A stretch of 64,000 nucleotides of DNA from positions 7,914,001-7,978,000 of the forward strand of contig NZ_CP151099.1 in assembly GCF_038096175.1 (NCBI RefSeq). Reading direction: 5' to 3'. The stretch comes from Nostoc sp. UHCC 0302 (GTDB lineage Bacteria > Cyanobacteriota > Cyanobacteriia > Cyanobacteriales > Nostocaceae). Of this stretch, positions 17,517 to 26,466 are shown piece by piece. The translations under genes were made by a program, and so were the position numbers. A model generated the notes under the pieces. It was not told where the DNA came from and made no database searches. It saw nothing but the letters and a program-made list of their open reading frames with translations. Position 1 is the stretch's first letter, and each line of letters starts with the position of its first letter.

Positions 17517-20486
17517 TTACTTTGTCTCCATCCAATTCTCACCTGCACGCACATCTACGATTAACGGTACGCTTAATTGCACCGCATCTTCCATCACCGA
17601 CTTAATTTGTGGTTGTAATTCTTCCCACTCTTGGGGGGAAACTTCAAACACTAATTCATCATGAACTTGTAACAATAAACGTGCTTGATATCCTTTTAAA
17701 ATTTCATGCAGTTTTACCATCGCAATTTTGATAATATCAGCACTTGAACCTTGAATTGGTGCATTAGCAGCGGAGCGTAGTAATCCGGCATCGTAAGGGC
17801 CCAAATTCTTTAATTTACTCAAGTCAATATCTTCTGGGTTGCGATCTTTTAACTTGCGTAGACTGTTGTTGGTAAACTCAACATAACGACGACGACCGAG
17901 AATAGTTTCTACATAACCTTGAGCGATCGCTTGCTTTTTCACTCCCTCTAAATATGCGAAAACTTTAGGATAGCGTTCGTTAAATCGCTTGATAAACTCA
18001 TTAGCAACAGCTTTATCTATACCTGTTGAGCGCGAAAATCTTAGAGAACCCATTCCATAAATTACACCAAAATTAATAGTTTTGGCCAACCTTCGTTCAT
18101 CTGATGTTATGTCTTCTTTTTCAAATACCAAACGCGCCGTAACGGTATGAATATCTTCATTTTGCTGATATGCTTGCACCAATATTGGCTCTTGACTTAA
18201 ATGAGCCAATATTCGTAACTCAATTTGTGAGTAATCAGCAGCCACCATTAACCAACCAGGTTCTGGTAAAAATGCCTTACGAATTTGACGACTAAAAGCA
18301 GTCCGAATGGGGATATTTTGTAAATTTGGATTGGAAGAAGATAATCTACCAGTTGATGTTGCTACTTGGTTGAAATCAGTATGTAATCGTTGGGTATCTG
18401 GACGTACTAGGGCTGGAAGTGCATCAACATAAGTAGACTTTAATTTCGACAAAGTGCGATACTGAATAATCGCCTCAACAAACCCAGTATCATCAACTTC
18501 TTGGAGTTTTTCTAGTGTTGCTGCGTCTGTAGAGTATCCCGTCTGAATTTTACGGGAATGCTTGGTGCTTAATCCTAATTTTTCAAATAATATCTGGCTC
18601 AATTGTTTGGGAGAACCCAAGTTAAAATTTTCCCCAGCTATTTCAATAGCTTGTTCCTGCAACCTTGCTAAATCTATTTCTAACTGCTGCGAAAGTTCTT
18701 TTAAATAAGCTGAATTAATGCGGACACCTGTATATTCCATTTCCGCTAAAACTGCTTCTAGAGGCTGCTCTACTTCTACTAACAACTTGTACAGAGCTGG
18801 AATTTTCTCCAGTTCCTCACGCAGTTTCGGCACTAATCCAAATGTAGAATAAACATCCATACCGCAGTAATCTGCAACAGCAGGAATATCTATGTCAGCG
18901 ATACTTTTGCCTTTAGGAACTAAATCCACATAACTTTTTGCTATCAATCCCAAATATCGCTGAGCCAAGTCGCTCAAATTATGGCTAGTATCTGCATTTA
19001 GAAGATAACTTGCTAGCATTGGATCAAACACCACTCCCGCCAAGTTAATTCCTTGACAGCGGAAAACTAAGCGGTCAAATTTGGCATTCTGTAAACTCTT
19101 AGGATATTCTGCACTTTCTAAAATTGGACGTAGTGCTGTTAGTGCTACATCTAGATTCAAATTTTCCCCAGTTTTATGCCCAAGGGGAATATAGGCAACT
19201 TCATCTGGTTTTGTTCCCCAACAGCAACCAATTCCTACTAATTCAGCGTCTCTTGGTTCTAAGTCTGTGGTTTCAGTATCCCAAGCAACAGGTGTTTGTG
19301 GATTAGTAAATTTTTGCAAAAGCTTCACTAACTCAGTTAGTTTGGCTTCTGTATCGATGATGTTTGGTTGAATTAGTGTTTGGGAACCGTCGCCTAATAA
19401 AGCAGATTGCTCTTGTGCAGCTTGTGTTTCAGCAAAACTGAAAAATGCCAGATCCCCGCTTTCAAATTCTGGTTCTGTGTCTGCTGTATCTGTTGCCTCA
19501 GCTGTTTGTACTTCTTCAACTAAACCACCAAAACGTTGCTGAAGTTCGTTGATTTGTCCTAAAAATTTCTTAAATTCTAACTTTTCTAAAATTGGTGTAA
19601 GGACGTTTGTATCAAATCCTTTTAATTTACACTTTTCTAAATCAACTTCTATAGGAACATCAATAACTATTTGTGCTAAATAGCGAGATTTCTCAGCATC
19701 TTCTTTACCTGTTGCCAGTTTTTTCTGAGTAGCACCTTTAATTTCATCTAAAGCAGCATAAATTTGCTCAAGAGAACCATAAGTATTAAGCAGCTGTACT
19801 GCGGTCTTTTCTCCTATTCCTTTAACCCCAGGAATATTATCTGATTTATCACCACAAAGAGCTTTAAAATCAACAATTTGTGTAGGTAAAACGCCAAGCT
19901 TTTCTTTAACTTGTTCTGCTTCAAATTCAGTGATGCTATTTGTAGAACGCTTTAGGGCATCTGGACTGAAATTTAGCACAGTGATTTCTTTATCAGGGTC
20001 AATCAATTGAAATAAATCGCGATCGCCAGTCAGAATCTTCACTTTATACTCAGCAGCAGTTGCTCTCTGTGCTAAAGTTCCCAAAACATCGTCTGCCTCG
20101 TAACCAGGGGCAGTGAAAATCGGCAGATTAAAGCCATTGAGCAACTCTTGGAGATTTTCTAAGTCAGGAATAAAATCTTCTGGCGTTTCAGGACGACCAG
20201 CTTTATAAGTATCATCGGCTTCATGCCGGAAGGTTGTCTCAGCCAAATCAAAGGCAACAGCCATTGCTTGTGGCTGTTGTGTTGCCATTACCTCTAGTAA
20301 GCACTTAATAAAGCCAAAACAGATACTGGTTGGAATTCCCGCTTTGGTACGCAGTCCGCCATCTCGTCCTTTAGCAAAGGCGAAGTATGAACGATAAGCG
20401 AGGGAGTGTCCATCCACTAGGATAAACGTGGGGCGTGTTGCGGTAGTAGAATCGGAAGTCAACTGGTTAAAGGAAGTTTGGGACAT
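17517..20486 (-). CDS. polA: DNA polymerase I
   Basis: Repair and Okazaki-fragment polymerase with all three activities apparently intact. In the 989-residue protein: 5' nuclease (about 20-315; FILVDGHSLAYRSYFAF, YEADDVLGTL, GDKSDNIPGVKGIGEKTA), 3'-5' exonuclease (about 385-575; Exo I as DTET in PVAWDTETTDL, Exo II NAKFDRLVF, Exo III YCGMDVY), polymerase (about 595-989; motif A AADYSQIELRILAHLS, motif B RRLAKTINFGVIYGMG, motif C VHDELVFEV). The exonuclease acidic residues are all present, unlike in several thermophile Pol I enzymes, so proofreading is expected. Convergent with the GHL10 gene; a perfect inverted repeat lies upstream of its start. Confidence 0.96.
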   Translation of the reverse strand: MSQTSFNQLTSDSTTATRPTFILVDGHSLAYRSYFAFAKGRDGGLRTKAGIPTSICFGFIKCLLEVMATQQPQAMAVAFDLAETTFRHEADDTYKAGRPETPEDFIPDLENLQELLNGFNLPIFTAPGYEADDVLGTLAQRATAAEYKVKILTGDRDLFQLIDPDKEITVLNFSPDALKRSTNSITEFEAEQVKEKLGVLPTQIVDFKALCGDKSDNIPGVKGIGEKTAVQLLNTYGSLEQIYAALDEIKGATQKKLATGKEDAEKSRYLAQIVIDVPIEVDLEKCKLKGFDTNVLTPILEKLEFKKFLGQINELQQRFGGLVEEVQTAEATDTADTEPEFESGDLAFFSFAETQAAQEQSALLGDGSQTLIQPNIIDTEAKLTELVKLLQKFTNPQTPVAWDTETTDLEPRDAELVGIGCCWGTKPDEVAYIPLGHKTGENLNLDVALTALRPILESAEYPKSLQNAKFDRLVFRCQGINLAGVVFDPMLASYLLNADTSHNLSDLAQRYLGLIAKSYVDLVPKGKSIADIDIPAVADYCGMDVYSTFGLVPKLREELEKIPALYKLLVEVEQPLEAVLAEMEYTGVRINSAYLKELSQQLEIDLARLQEQAIEIAGENFNLGSPKQLSQILFEKLGLSTKHSRKIQTGYSTDAATLEKLQEVDDTGFVEAIIQYRTLSKLKSTYVDALPALVRPDTQRLHTDFNQVATSTGRLSSSNPNLQNIPIRTAFSRQIRKAFLPEPGWLMVAADYSQIELRILAHLSQEPILVQAYQQNEDIHTVTARLVFEKEDITSDERRLAKTINFGVIYGMGSLRFSRSTGIDKAVANEFIKRFNERYPKVFAYLEGVKKQAIAQGYVETILGRRRYVEFTNNSLRKLKDRNPEDIDLSKLKNLGPYDAGLLRSAANAPIQGSSADIIKIAMVKLHEILKGYQARLLLQVHDELVFEVSPQEWEELQPQIKSVMEDAVQLSVPLIVDVRAGENWMETK

Positions 20487-20570
20487 AGCCTTATTTTAGC
20501 CAGTGGCTTACGTTGCGTGAACAAATGGTGTAATTTAAGCTGATTTTTTCATGATTTTTCAGCTTTTGTA

Positions 20571-20606
20571 GGTGAAGAAGACGCGATTCATCGCGTCTTC
20601 TTCACC
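20571..20606. repeat. Perfect 16-bp inverted repeat, 4-base loop
   Basis: GGTGAAGAAGACGCGA (20571-20586), loop TTCA, then the exact reverse complement (20591-20606). It sits between the divergent polA and HAD genes. The ACGCGA(A/T)TCATCGCGT core is the same as in the tandem repeat at 56136-56213, so it belongs to a dispersed palindrome family. Confidence 0.85.
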
Positions 20607-20724
20607 CAAGGATATGTTGCAATCATTAATTGAATTGGTATTAACATTTCCAGTCAATCCAATTTTTTCTACCACTCCCAACTGTCTATATAGAGCCTGT
20701 TAACCTTACAAATCTAGAAAATTT

Positions 20725-21597
20725 ATGCAGAAAGCATCTGCCACACACTTGGCATCAACTGGAAATCAGGCTATTGCTGCCAAAGACATCAAACTGCTGG
20801 TTGTAGATGTAGATGGCACGATCGCCGGAAAATCTAACACGTTGAGTAAAGCTGTCAAACAAGCGATCGCAGCAGTGCAAGCACGAGGAATTCAAGTGGC
20901 GATCGCTACAGGGCGGATGTACTGCTCAGCCTTACGTTTCCATCAAGAAATTAGCTCGAATCTACCACTGTTAGCCTATCAAGGAGCCTGGATTCAAGAC
21001 CCAGCCAATCAAAAAATTCATCGCAATTTGGTTGTTTCCAGAAAAATCGCTCACCAACTACTCGACTATTTTGAACAGCCACAGTTGCGAAGTCTTCTCT
21101 CAGTTCACTTTTACGTCAATGACCAGCTTTATGTGCGGGAGTTAACTAGAGAAACCCAAATTTATGCAGAACGTTCTGGCATTTCCCCGATTGCTGTGGG
21201 TGATTTGCGCGAAGCTTTAACCGATGAACCAACAAAAGTCTTAGCTTTGTCTGATGACATAGATGTCATAAATAAACTATTAGGAAATTTGCGCCGCCAA
21301 TATACTCCAGCGGAACTTTATCTCACAACATCTGTTGCTACCTTCTTTGAAGCAACTAACGCTACTGCCAACAAAGGTGCAGCTGTGCGTTATCTAGCTG
21401 AAGAGTTGCTGGGATTACAAACAGCGAATGTGATGACTATTGGTGATAACTTCAATGATGTTGAAATGCTAGAGTACGCTGGGATTGGTGTGGCTATGGG
21501 CAATGCACCAGCAGAGGTTCAAGCGATCGCTAAGTGGGTAGCTCCTAGTGTAGAGGAAGAGGGAGCGGCTGTAGCAATTGAAAAATTTTTGCTGTAG
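20725..21597 (+). CDS. Cof-type HAD-superfamily phosphatase
   Basis: A 290-residue cytosolic HAD hydrolase of the Cof (class IIB) type, probably dephosphorylating small phosphosugars or cofactor phosphates. Motif I DVDGT (Asp28, Asp30), motif II as ATGR (IQVAIATGRMY), motif III lysine in the NKGAAVRYL segment and motif IV GDNFNDVEMLEYAGIGVAMGNA. The variable cap lies between motifs II and III. Starts at ATG 20725. It is divergent from polA. Substrate cannot be predicted from sequence. Confidence 0.88.
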   Translation: MQKASATHLASTGNQAIAAKDIKLLVVDVDGTIAGKSNTLSKAVKQAIAAVQARGIQVAIATGRMYCSALRFHQEISSNLPLLAYQGAWIQDPANQKIHRNLVVSRKIAHQLLDYFEQPQLRSLLSVHFYVNDQLYVRELTRETQIYAERSGISPIAVGDLREALTDEPTKVLALSDDIDVINKLLGNLRRQYTPAELYLTTSVATFFEATNATANKGAAVRYLAEELLGLQTANVMTIGDNFNDVEMLEYAGIGVAMGNAPAEVQAIAKWVAPSVEEEGAAVAIEKFLL

Positions 21598-21790
21598 AAA
21601 GGGTAATTTTTTAAACTTGCTCCATTTAAAATTTACCTAAAAATCAGAAAGGACACCGACGACTGGCCGTGTTTCGTCTCGGTGCCCCTACTGGTTCGCT
21701 CCTCACACACCTGATAATATAGCTAAGGTGATTGATTGAGTCAATAGATGTATATAAAAGTTTTTATTTTTTCTTAAGAATAAGAAATAG
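21598..21790. other. Spacer after the HAD gene
   Basis: No gene seen. Includes a GC-rich piece (about 21651-21700, GACACCGACGACTGGCCGTG) unlike its AT-rich surroundings, probably a dispersed repeat. The left target-site copy AGAAATAG of the adjacent MITE is at 21783-21790. Confidence 0.5.
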
Positions 21791-21901
21791 GGCGTTGCTG
21801 AATTTAGATATGAAATGCAAAAATCGGGTACTCTCAACTCTTACTCTCCGCGTCTTAGCGCCTCTGTGTGAAACAAATTCATATTCTCACTCAGCAACGC
21901 C
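21791..21901. mobile_element. 111-bp MITE with 11-bp terminal inverted repeats
   Basis: Begins GGCGTTGCTGA (21791-21801) and ends TCAGCAACGCC (21891-21901), exact reverse complements. It is flanked by an exact 8-bp direct repeat, AGAAATAG at 21783-21790 and 21902-21909, the expected target-site duplication. No coding capacity, so it must have been moved by a transposase supplied elsewhere. An 8-bp duplication fits several IS families (for example ISL3- or ISAs1-like); the parent cannot be named from this window. The right end lies 10 bases from the nrtL stop codon. Confidence 0.88.
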
Positions 21902-21918
21902 AGAAATAGATTACTAAT

Positions 21919-22899
21919 TTATAGCTCCAAAGGTGCAAAAATTCCCAGTTTTTCTTCTAGCAACAACCTTAATACAGACTGAGTAGCCATGACTAATCCC
22001 AGTCTGGCTTGAGCTAGTTCTGATGAAGTAATTTTCATCTCACCCCAAATGCGGCAATTGCGCCAAAAGTTTTCAAAAGCTTGGCTCAACTTCAATGCTG
22101 CTTTTTCCCAGTTCCATGATCCGCTAACAGCAAAGTAGTCTAAATTATCTACCACTTGAACTAGCTCAGCAATTAGAAAATGCTCATCTGGGTGATTGAA
22201 GCGCAGTTTACCATCACAGTTGAGCCAAGGAAGGGAGTTGCAAGAGAGAACACTCCAAAAAACTGGACTAGTATCGGGAACTGGTTCCCTAAGTTCAATT
22301 AATCCCTCACGGTGCGCCAGTAACACTAGCGAGCAGCAGCGTGCGTGGGCATACTGTACAGCAAACAACGAATTGGGTACTAGGGATTGGGGAAGGTGGG
22401 CCCCCCTCTGGGGATAAGGGGCAATGGGGATTGGGTACTGGGGATTGGGTATCAATTGCCCCTTTTCCTCCCTGATCTCCTGCCCCAGACTACCCACAGC
22501 GAGGCTTTGCAGCCAAGCAGCTAAGGCAGAGTCAGTCAATTGTAAATATATCCAACCTGGGGGAACTATTTGAACCTTGAATATGTCACCACAAATCCCT
22601 AATAAATGTGAAGCGATCGCATTGGCTATCTCTATAGATTTTTGATTCTGAGATTTTGATAGCCTCATGGCCACACCTGAGACATAGAAAATTTGATTAC
22701 CATTTCTACCTTTAGATAGAGGAATATTTCTAGCTTCTATGAGTACAGATTTTTCATTTTTAGTATAAATACTTAGTACATCAGCTAAATAACTGTGTAT
22801 CGAGCGCTTAATTGCTGTGTATTTGCTAACTAGTAGCCTATGATGCACGTAGATTTGTTTAAATAACTGTGTACCATATATTTCTTCATTTTCTGACAT
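21919..22899 (-). CDS. nrtL: ArgS-related anticodon-binding (DALR) protein NrtL
   Basis: A 326-residue protein related to the C-terminal end of arginyl-tRNA synthetase, lacking the catalytic Rossmann core. The N-terminal part (about 1-135) resembles the Arg-tRNA synthetase N-terminal additional domain (IEIANAIASHLLGICGDIFKVQI). The C-terminal part (about 178-326) is the DALR anticodon-binding helix bundle (LFAVQYAHARCCSLVLLAHREGL to LGLVMATQSVLRLLLEEKLGIFAPLEL). It is cyanobacterial and of unproven role; the name comes from its linkage to nitrate genes elsewhere, not here. A low-complexity Pro/Gln-rich insert (about 148-178) separates the halves and is encoded by repeat-like DNA. Confidence 0.8.
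   Translation of the reverse strand: MSENEEIYGTQLFKQIYVHHRLLVSKYTAIKRSIHSYLADVLSIYTKNEKSVLIEARNIPLSKGRNGNQIFYVSGVAMRLSKSQNQKSIEIANAIASHLLGICGDIFKVQIVPPGWIYLQLTDSALAAWLQSLAVGSLGQEIREEKGQLIPNPQYPIPIAPYPQRGAHLPQSLVPNSLFAVQYAHARCCSLVLLAHREGLIELREPVPDTSPVFWSVLSCNSLPWLNCDGKLRFNHPDEHFLIAELVQVVDNLDYFAVSGSWNWEKAALKLSQAFENFWRNCRIWGEMKITSSELAQARLGLVMATQSVLRLLLEEKLGIFAPLEL
22365..22458. repeat. GGGGATTGGGTACT-type repeat inserted in nrtL
   Basis: On the plus strand the segment contains GGGGATTGGGTACTGGGGAT and related units, a type usually found between Nostoc genes. Its length keeps the nrtL frame open, producing QLIPNPQYPIPIAPYPQRG. Confidence 0.65.
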
Positions 22900-23121
22900 C
22901 TATCTCCAGATATAAGTTTAATCTAGATAAAGAAAAATGAGAGTAGGATAAAATTTGATGAATATTCGATGAATAGTAAGTAAACTTTACTACCATCATT
23001 GTACAGTAAGAAGTATAACAAAATAGTGGATAGCAAATTTTGCTTTCTGCTCTTTGTATGGCTGGCGCTGTTAGGCGTTAAGCCGACCTCGCCAACACAA
23101 AGACACTCCTTGCACCTTTTT

Positions 23122-23880
23122 ATGACGTCTTTGTCTTCAGCCGAACGCTCTTTGTTACCTATGCAATCTCCATCTTCTTTTTCTGAGGCTTCACGGCCTT
23201 TTTTAACTTGGCAACGGATTCTTGATTGGGCTCAAGAACACTACCGCTGCCGCACCTTCAGCAAAGATGAGCGCATTCCAGCCCGCCCTGGATTGCTATA
23301 TTTGGTGCAAAGGGGTGCGATCCGTATGGTAGGAACCGCCCAGGTTAGTGCTACAGCAAGTCAGCTCACGTCTCGACGAATCAACAGAACCCCCGAAGAA
23401 GCTTTCTTGGGTTTTGTTGGAGCGGGACAACCATTTGAAATTGTTGCTCAGTCTCCATTCACGCTCCAAGCTTATGCTCATGTAGACCAGACAGCGGTGT
23501 TGTGGATGTACTGGCATGACTTAGACAACTGGCCTCACTTCCGTCGCGAAGTTATGGATGCCTTTAGGTATCAGCACCAGCGCAAGTTGCTGTGGCTAAG
23601 TGCTTTGGGGCAACGCCGCACAATTGACCGACTCTTAGGATTTCTCACATTGTTGATTGAGGAATATGGAGAGCCAGCAATGAGCGACACCGATCCCGAT
23701 GTAATTCGTGGCTATTGTCTGCCTTTCCCCCTTACTCATGCCCAAATTGGTAGTGCGATCGGTTCGACTCGTGTCACCGTCACCCGCTTAATGGGCAAGT
23801 TGCGTCAACGTGGCTTAATTCTCACCCAAGGGGATAATCTTATTTGCTTACCAGCAGAATCGATTAATAGAGCCAACTAA
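23122..23880 (+). CDS. Crp/Fnr-family transcriptional regulator
   Basis: A regulator of about 252 residues with a degenerate effector barrel (PARPGLLYLVQRGAIRMVG, EEAFLGFVGAGQPFEIVAQS) and a C-terminal winged helix whose recognition segment, THAQIGSAIGSTRVTVTRLMG, is almost that of NtcA. The cNMP-binding cassette is not recognisable, so the ligand is unknown. The frame is open from 22999, but the first 41 codons would make a hydrophobic stretch not expected in this family; ATG 23122 (MTSLSSAERS) or ATG 23161 (MQSPSSFSEA) are the plausible starts. It is divergent from nrtL. Confidence 0.87.
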   Translation: MTSLSSAERSLLPMQSPSSFSEASRPFLTWQRILDWAQEHYRCRTFSKDERIPARPGLLYLVQRGAIRMVGTAQVSATASQLTSRRINRTPEEAFLGFVGAGQPFEIVAQSPFTLQAYAHVDQTAVLWMYWHDLDNWPHFRREVMDAFRYQHQRKLLWLSALGQRRTIDRLLGFLTLLIEEYGEPAMSDTDPDVIRGYCLPFPLTHAQIGSAIGSTRVTVTRLMGKLRQRGLILTQGDNLICLPAESINRAN

Positions 23881-23962
23881 AGCGCAGTTCAGAATTACAA
23901 GAAGCCACTCTATAGGCTTCTATAGCAGGAAGAAGCGCTGCTCTGTCTGCCAGCGACAGATG

Positions 23963-24798
23963 TTAGCGGATTTTGACAAACCCAGCTCGGTTAATCAGTT
24001 CCTGCCCCTGCTCAATTCGCAGTAAGTTGGCATAAGCAACACCCGCTTGCTGCTCAGTTTGACTATTCTGTTTGACCACCACAAACAGATTGCGGGTAAT
24101 TGGGTATTTTCCTGATTGGAAAACCTCAATGTTCAATTTGTTCCGTTTACTAGGACATTCAGACGGGAGGACAAATGGTTCCTGGTAAGGAGCAATATAC
24201 TGCCCTTGCGTCCGCCCCAACGGCAAGGGCTTGATTGAACATTGAGGAACCACCTCTGGGGCAGAAGCGTAGTAAATGCTACCAGGACTACCAGCCAATT
24301 TTTGCAAGGCCTGGGTGGTCGTGGAAATAAACTCCACATTAGAGCCAAAAGCTTGACCGCCCAAGATGTCTTGGACAAAAATTTCAACTGTGCCGCCATC
24401 AGCAAGACGCCGATAATAAAGTTTGATCGAGATATTAGAGCCGCCCACTTGCTTCCAATGGCTGAACTTGCCTGCATAAATCGACTTCAATTAATCTATC
24501 GTCAGCCCTGGAATGTTGAGATTAGGGTTAACTACTATTTCCAAACCGTCAACTGCCACAGGAATTTGGTACTACCTCCATAGCTGAATAATCCTCTAAA
24601 CACATTTTATACAGTGGTAAAAGTCTTGCCGCTAGCTTGTCCTGATGAAGATTGGGCTGTGTTGGTGCTGTCAAAACTAATTTGATTTTTTAGGTTAAGA
24701 CTAAATTTTTTAGTAAAATACCAAAAGCCACCTGCTATTAACGCAACCGTAATTAAAAGGGATACGACAAGAATGAGTATCTCGTTATTTCGGGACAT
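23963..24798 (-). pseudogene. Decayed PstS-like anchored solute-binding protein
   Basis: A broken paralogue of the intact gene at 26467-27519. From the 5' side: an N-terminal anchor MSRNNEILILVVSLLITVAL that runs to TAA at 24607-24609, where the frame continues (NVFRGLFSYGGST) as in the intact copy. Then comes a deletion of about 70 codons that joins YGGST to IPVAVDGLEIVVNPNLNIPGL with a frame change. A second nonsense codon, TAA where the intact copy has Gln (TVAQLKDIY), precedes LKSIYAGKFSHWKQVGG; from there an open frame reaches the stop at 23963. Both stops look like CAA to TAA changes. The 175-codon 3' frame could still be read but would lack half of the binding fold and the anchor. Confidence 0.9.
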
Positions 24799-24958
24799 AG
24801 CAATTTACACCAATTCACTATAAGTGATTGTGATTTGAAATTTTATTATAAGAGTAGGTTTTTATCCGGTACTAGACTAGTACCGCTGCATTAAACTATT
24901 AAGTAATTTGAATGGCTCGTCTATCTATGCCACGTTGCACTAATAATCGGATATATGA

Positions 24959-26338
24959 TTAGCGCACTGGCTGGAAGTCATACCCAGTACGAGAGCGAGA
25001 ACCTGGAACAATTTTAACTAGTTGCACTGGGGCATTGCGATCGCCTGATGGTAAAAACCGAATTGCCCCAGAAGCACCACTAGCAGAAAAGTCAGAGGAG
25101 GCAAGTACTTGTTGTACTCCAACTCGTGTAGGATTACGTTCTAATGCGGCAATTATTGCGATAGTGGCATCGTAGGCTAGAGCAGTTCGCCAGCTCACAT
25201 CAGCACCCCATAACTGCCGGGATTTCTGGGGAAAATCTGAGTTAGGATTGCTATCAATATGCCAGGGAACTGCTAACACCATCCCCACAGCTTGCTCTCG
25301 ACCAATTTCTAAAGTTTTGGCACTGTAAACATCATCTCCCGCTAGCAGAGTTAACTTTTTCTGGTTAATCTGAACTACTTGCAAAGCTTTATCTAGAGTC
25401 TCAGTGTTAGCAGCTAACATTAATACTTCTGCGCCTTGCTTAGTTGCTTGTTCTAGACTTTTAGCTGCACTAAAATCTGCTGTAGACAAGTCAAATTCGC
25501 TTGATATCTGTCCACCCTCTAGCAATACAGATGAAACAAATTCAGTCTTTAAAGATTGGCTATATTTACTTTGAGAATTAAAGAAAACCACTGCATTTTT
25601 TTTCTGCAACGTTCTCACCATGTAATTAGCTAAGCTTCTGGCAGCCATGAAATCACTAGGAACCGTGCGAAAAACGTAGCGGCTAAAGTTAGAAATTTTT
25701 ACGGAAGTACTAGTAGGAGAAATGGCTACAAGTTGCCCAGAGGTATACATAGTCCCTGCTGCTAAGGTAGCATCGCTGGTAATCGGGCCGACTACACCCA
25801 ATACTTCAGGCTTTTTGACTAAGCTGGCAGCGATTTGCTTAGAGATTTCTGGATTGTCGTCATCATTGGCTATTCCTACCTTCAAAGGCACTCCCTTGAT
25901 TCCCCCAGAGTTATTAATCTGATTTTGGGCTTGGGCAATGCCACGTAAAATTTCTAAAGATTCATTTGGGTCAGTACCTATTGGTACAGATGTAACAATG
26001 CTATAGCTCTTTGCAGAGCCGATGCGGGCATTATTGAGAAATATCAGCGCTTCTGGATCATTACGCTTGAGTTTGAGAGCATTTGTCAAATTAGCGATCG
26101 CTTTGTCATAACTTTTAGCAGCGAACGCTTGCACACCCTCTTTTTTAACTTGAGAAATTTCACCTGGAGTAAAAGGTTTTTCTCCAAAAGTAATGCGGTC
26201 TTTATTACCATTTTCGGAGGGGTTTGCAGTGGTAATTTTGACTCCAGAGTTATTGAACCACCACACTCCACCGCCAACTATTCCAACTGTCAGGAGCAAA
26301 GCCAAGACTAAAACAGCAGTTTCATTCTTTTGTGACAT
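24959..26338 (-). CDS. Anchored branched-chain amino-acid-type solute-binding protein
   Basis: A 459-residue periplasmic-binding-protein fold of the LivK/receptor type (Peripla_BP_6), held by an uncleaved N-terminal helix (about 8-28, LVLALLLTVGIVGGGVWWF). Next is a short helical TPR-like piece (about 48-95, VKKEGVQAFAAKSYDKAIANLTNALKLKRN), then the binding fold from about residue 112 (VPIGTDPNESLEILRGIAQAQ, VLGVVGPITSDATLAAG, VVFFNSQSKYSQSLKTEF). No transporter permease or ATPase lies nearby, which argues for sensing rather than uptake. It shares the start MSQKNET with the next gene. ATG 26338 is chosen over TTG 26344. Ligand unknown. Confidence 0.85.
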   Translation of the reverse strand: MSQKNETAVLVLALLLTVGIVGGGVWWFNNSGVKITTANPSENGNKDRITFGEKPFTPGEISQVKKEGVQAFAAKSYDKAIANLTNALKLKRNDPEALIFLNNARIGSAKSYSIVTSVPIGTDPNESLEILRGIAQAQNQINNSGGIKGVPLKVGIANDDDNPEISKQIAASLVKKPEVLGVVGPITSDATLAAGTMYTSGQLVAISPTSTSVKISNFSRYVFRTVPSDFMAARSLANYMVRTLQKKNAVVFFNSQSKYSQSLKTEFVSSVLLEGGQISSEFDLSTADFSAAKSLEQATKQGAEVLMLAANTETLDKALQVVQINQKKLTLLAGDDVYSAKTLEIGREQAVGMVLAVPWHIDSNPNSDFPQKSRQLWGADVSWRTALAYDATIAIIAALERNPTRVGVQQVLASSDFSASGASGAIRFLPSGDRNAPVQLVKIVPGSRSRTGYDFQPVR

Positions 26339-26466
26339 GAACAAATTTTATTAAATTAAAATACGCTTATTATTTGATTATTCTGCCAAATTCAACCGAT
26401 TCGATCAGTTTTTGGCTAGCTTGAACAAAATTTATTCGTTAAGTTGCAATTGAGTAAAAACTTTAA

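Noticed and set aside
20867-20910. HIP1 octamers (GCGATCGC) as operators
   Set aside because: They occur all over the window, mostly inside genes; this is the genome-wide HIP1 signature of cyanobacteria, not a local regulatory site.
22999-23121. Hydrophobic N-terminal extension of the second Crp regulator
   Set aside because: Would put a membrane-like stretch before a soluble DNA-binding protein; the family starts at or after ATG 23122.
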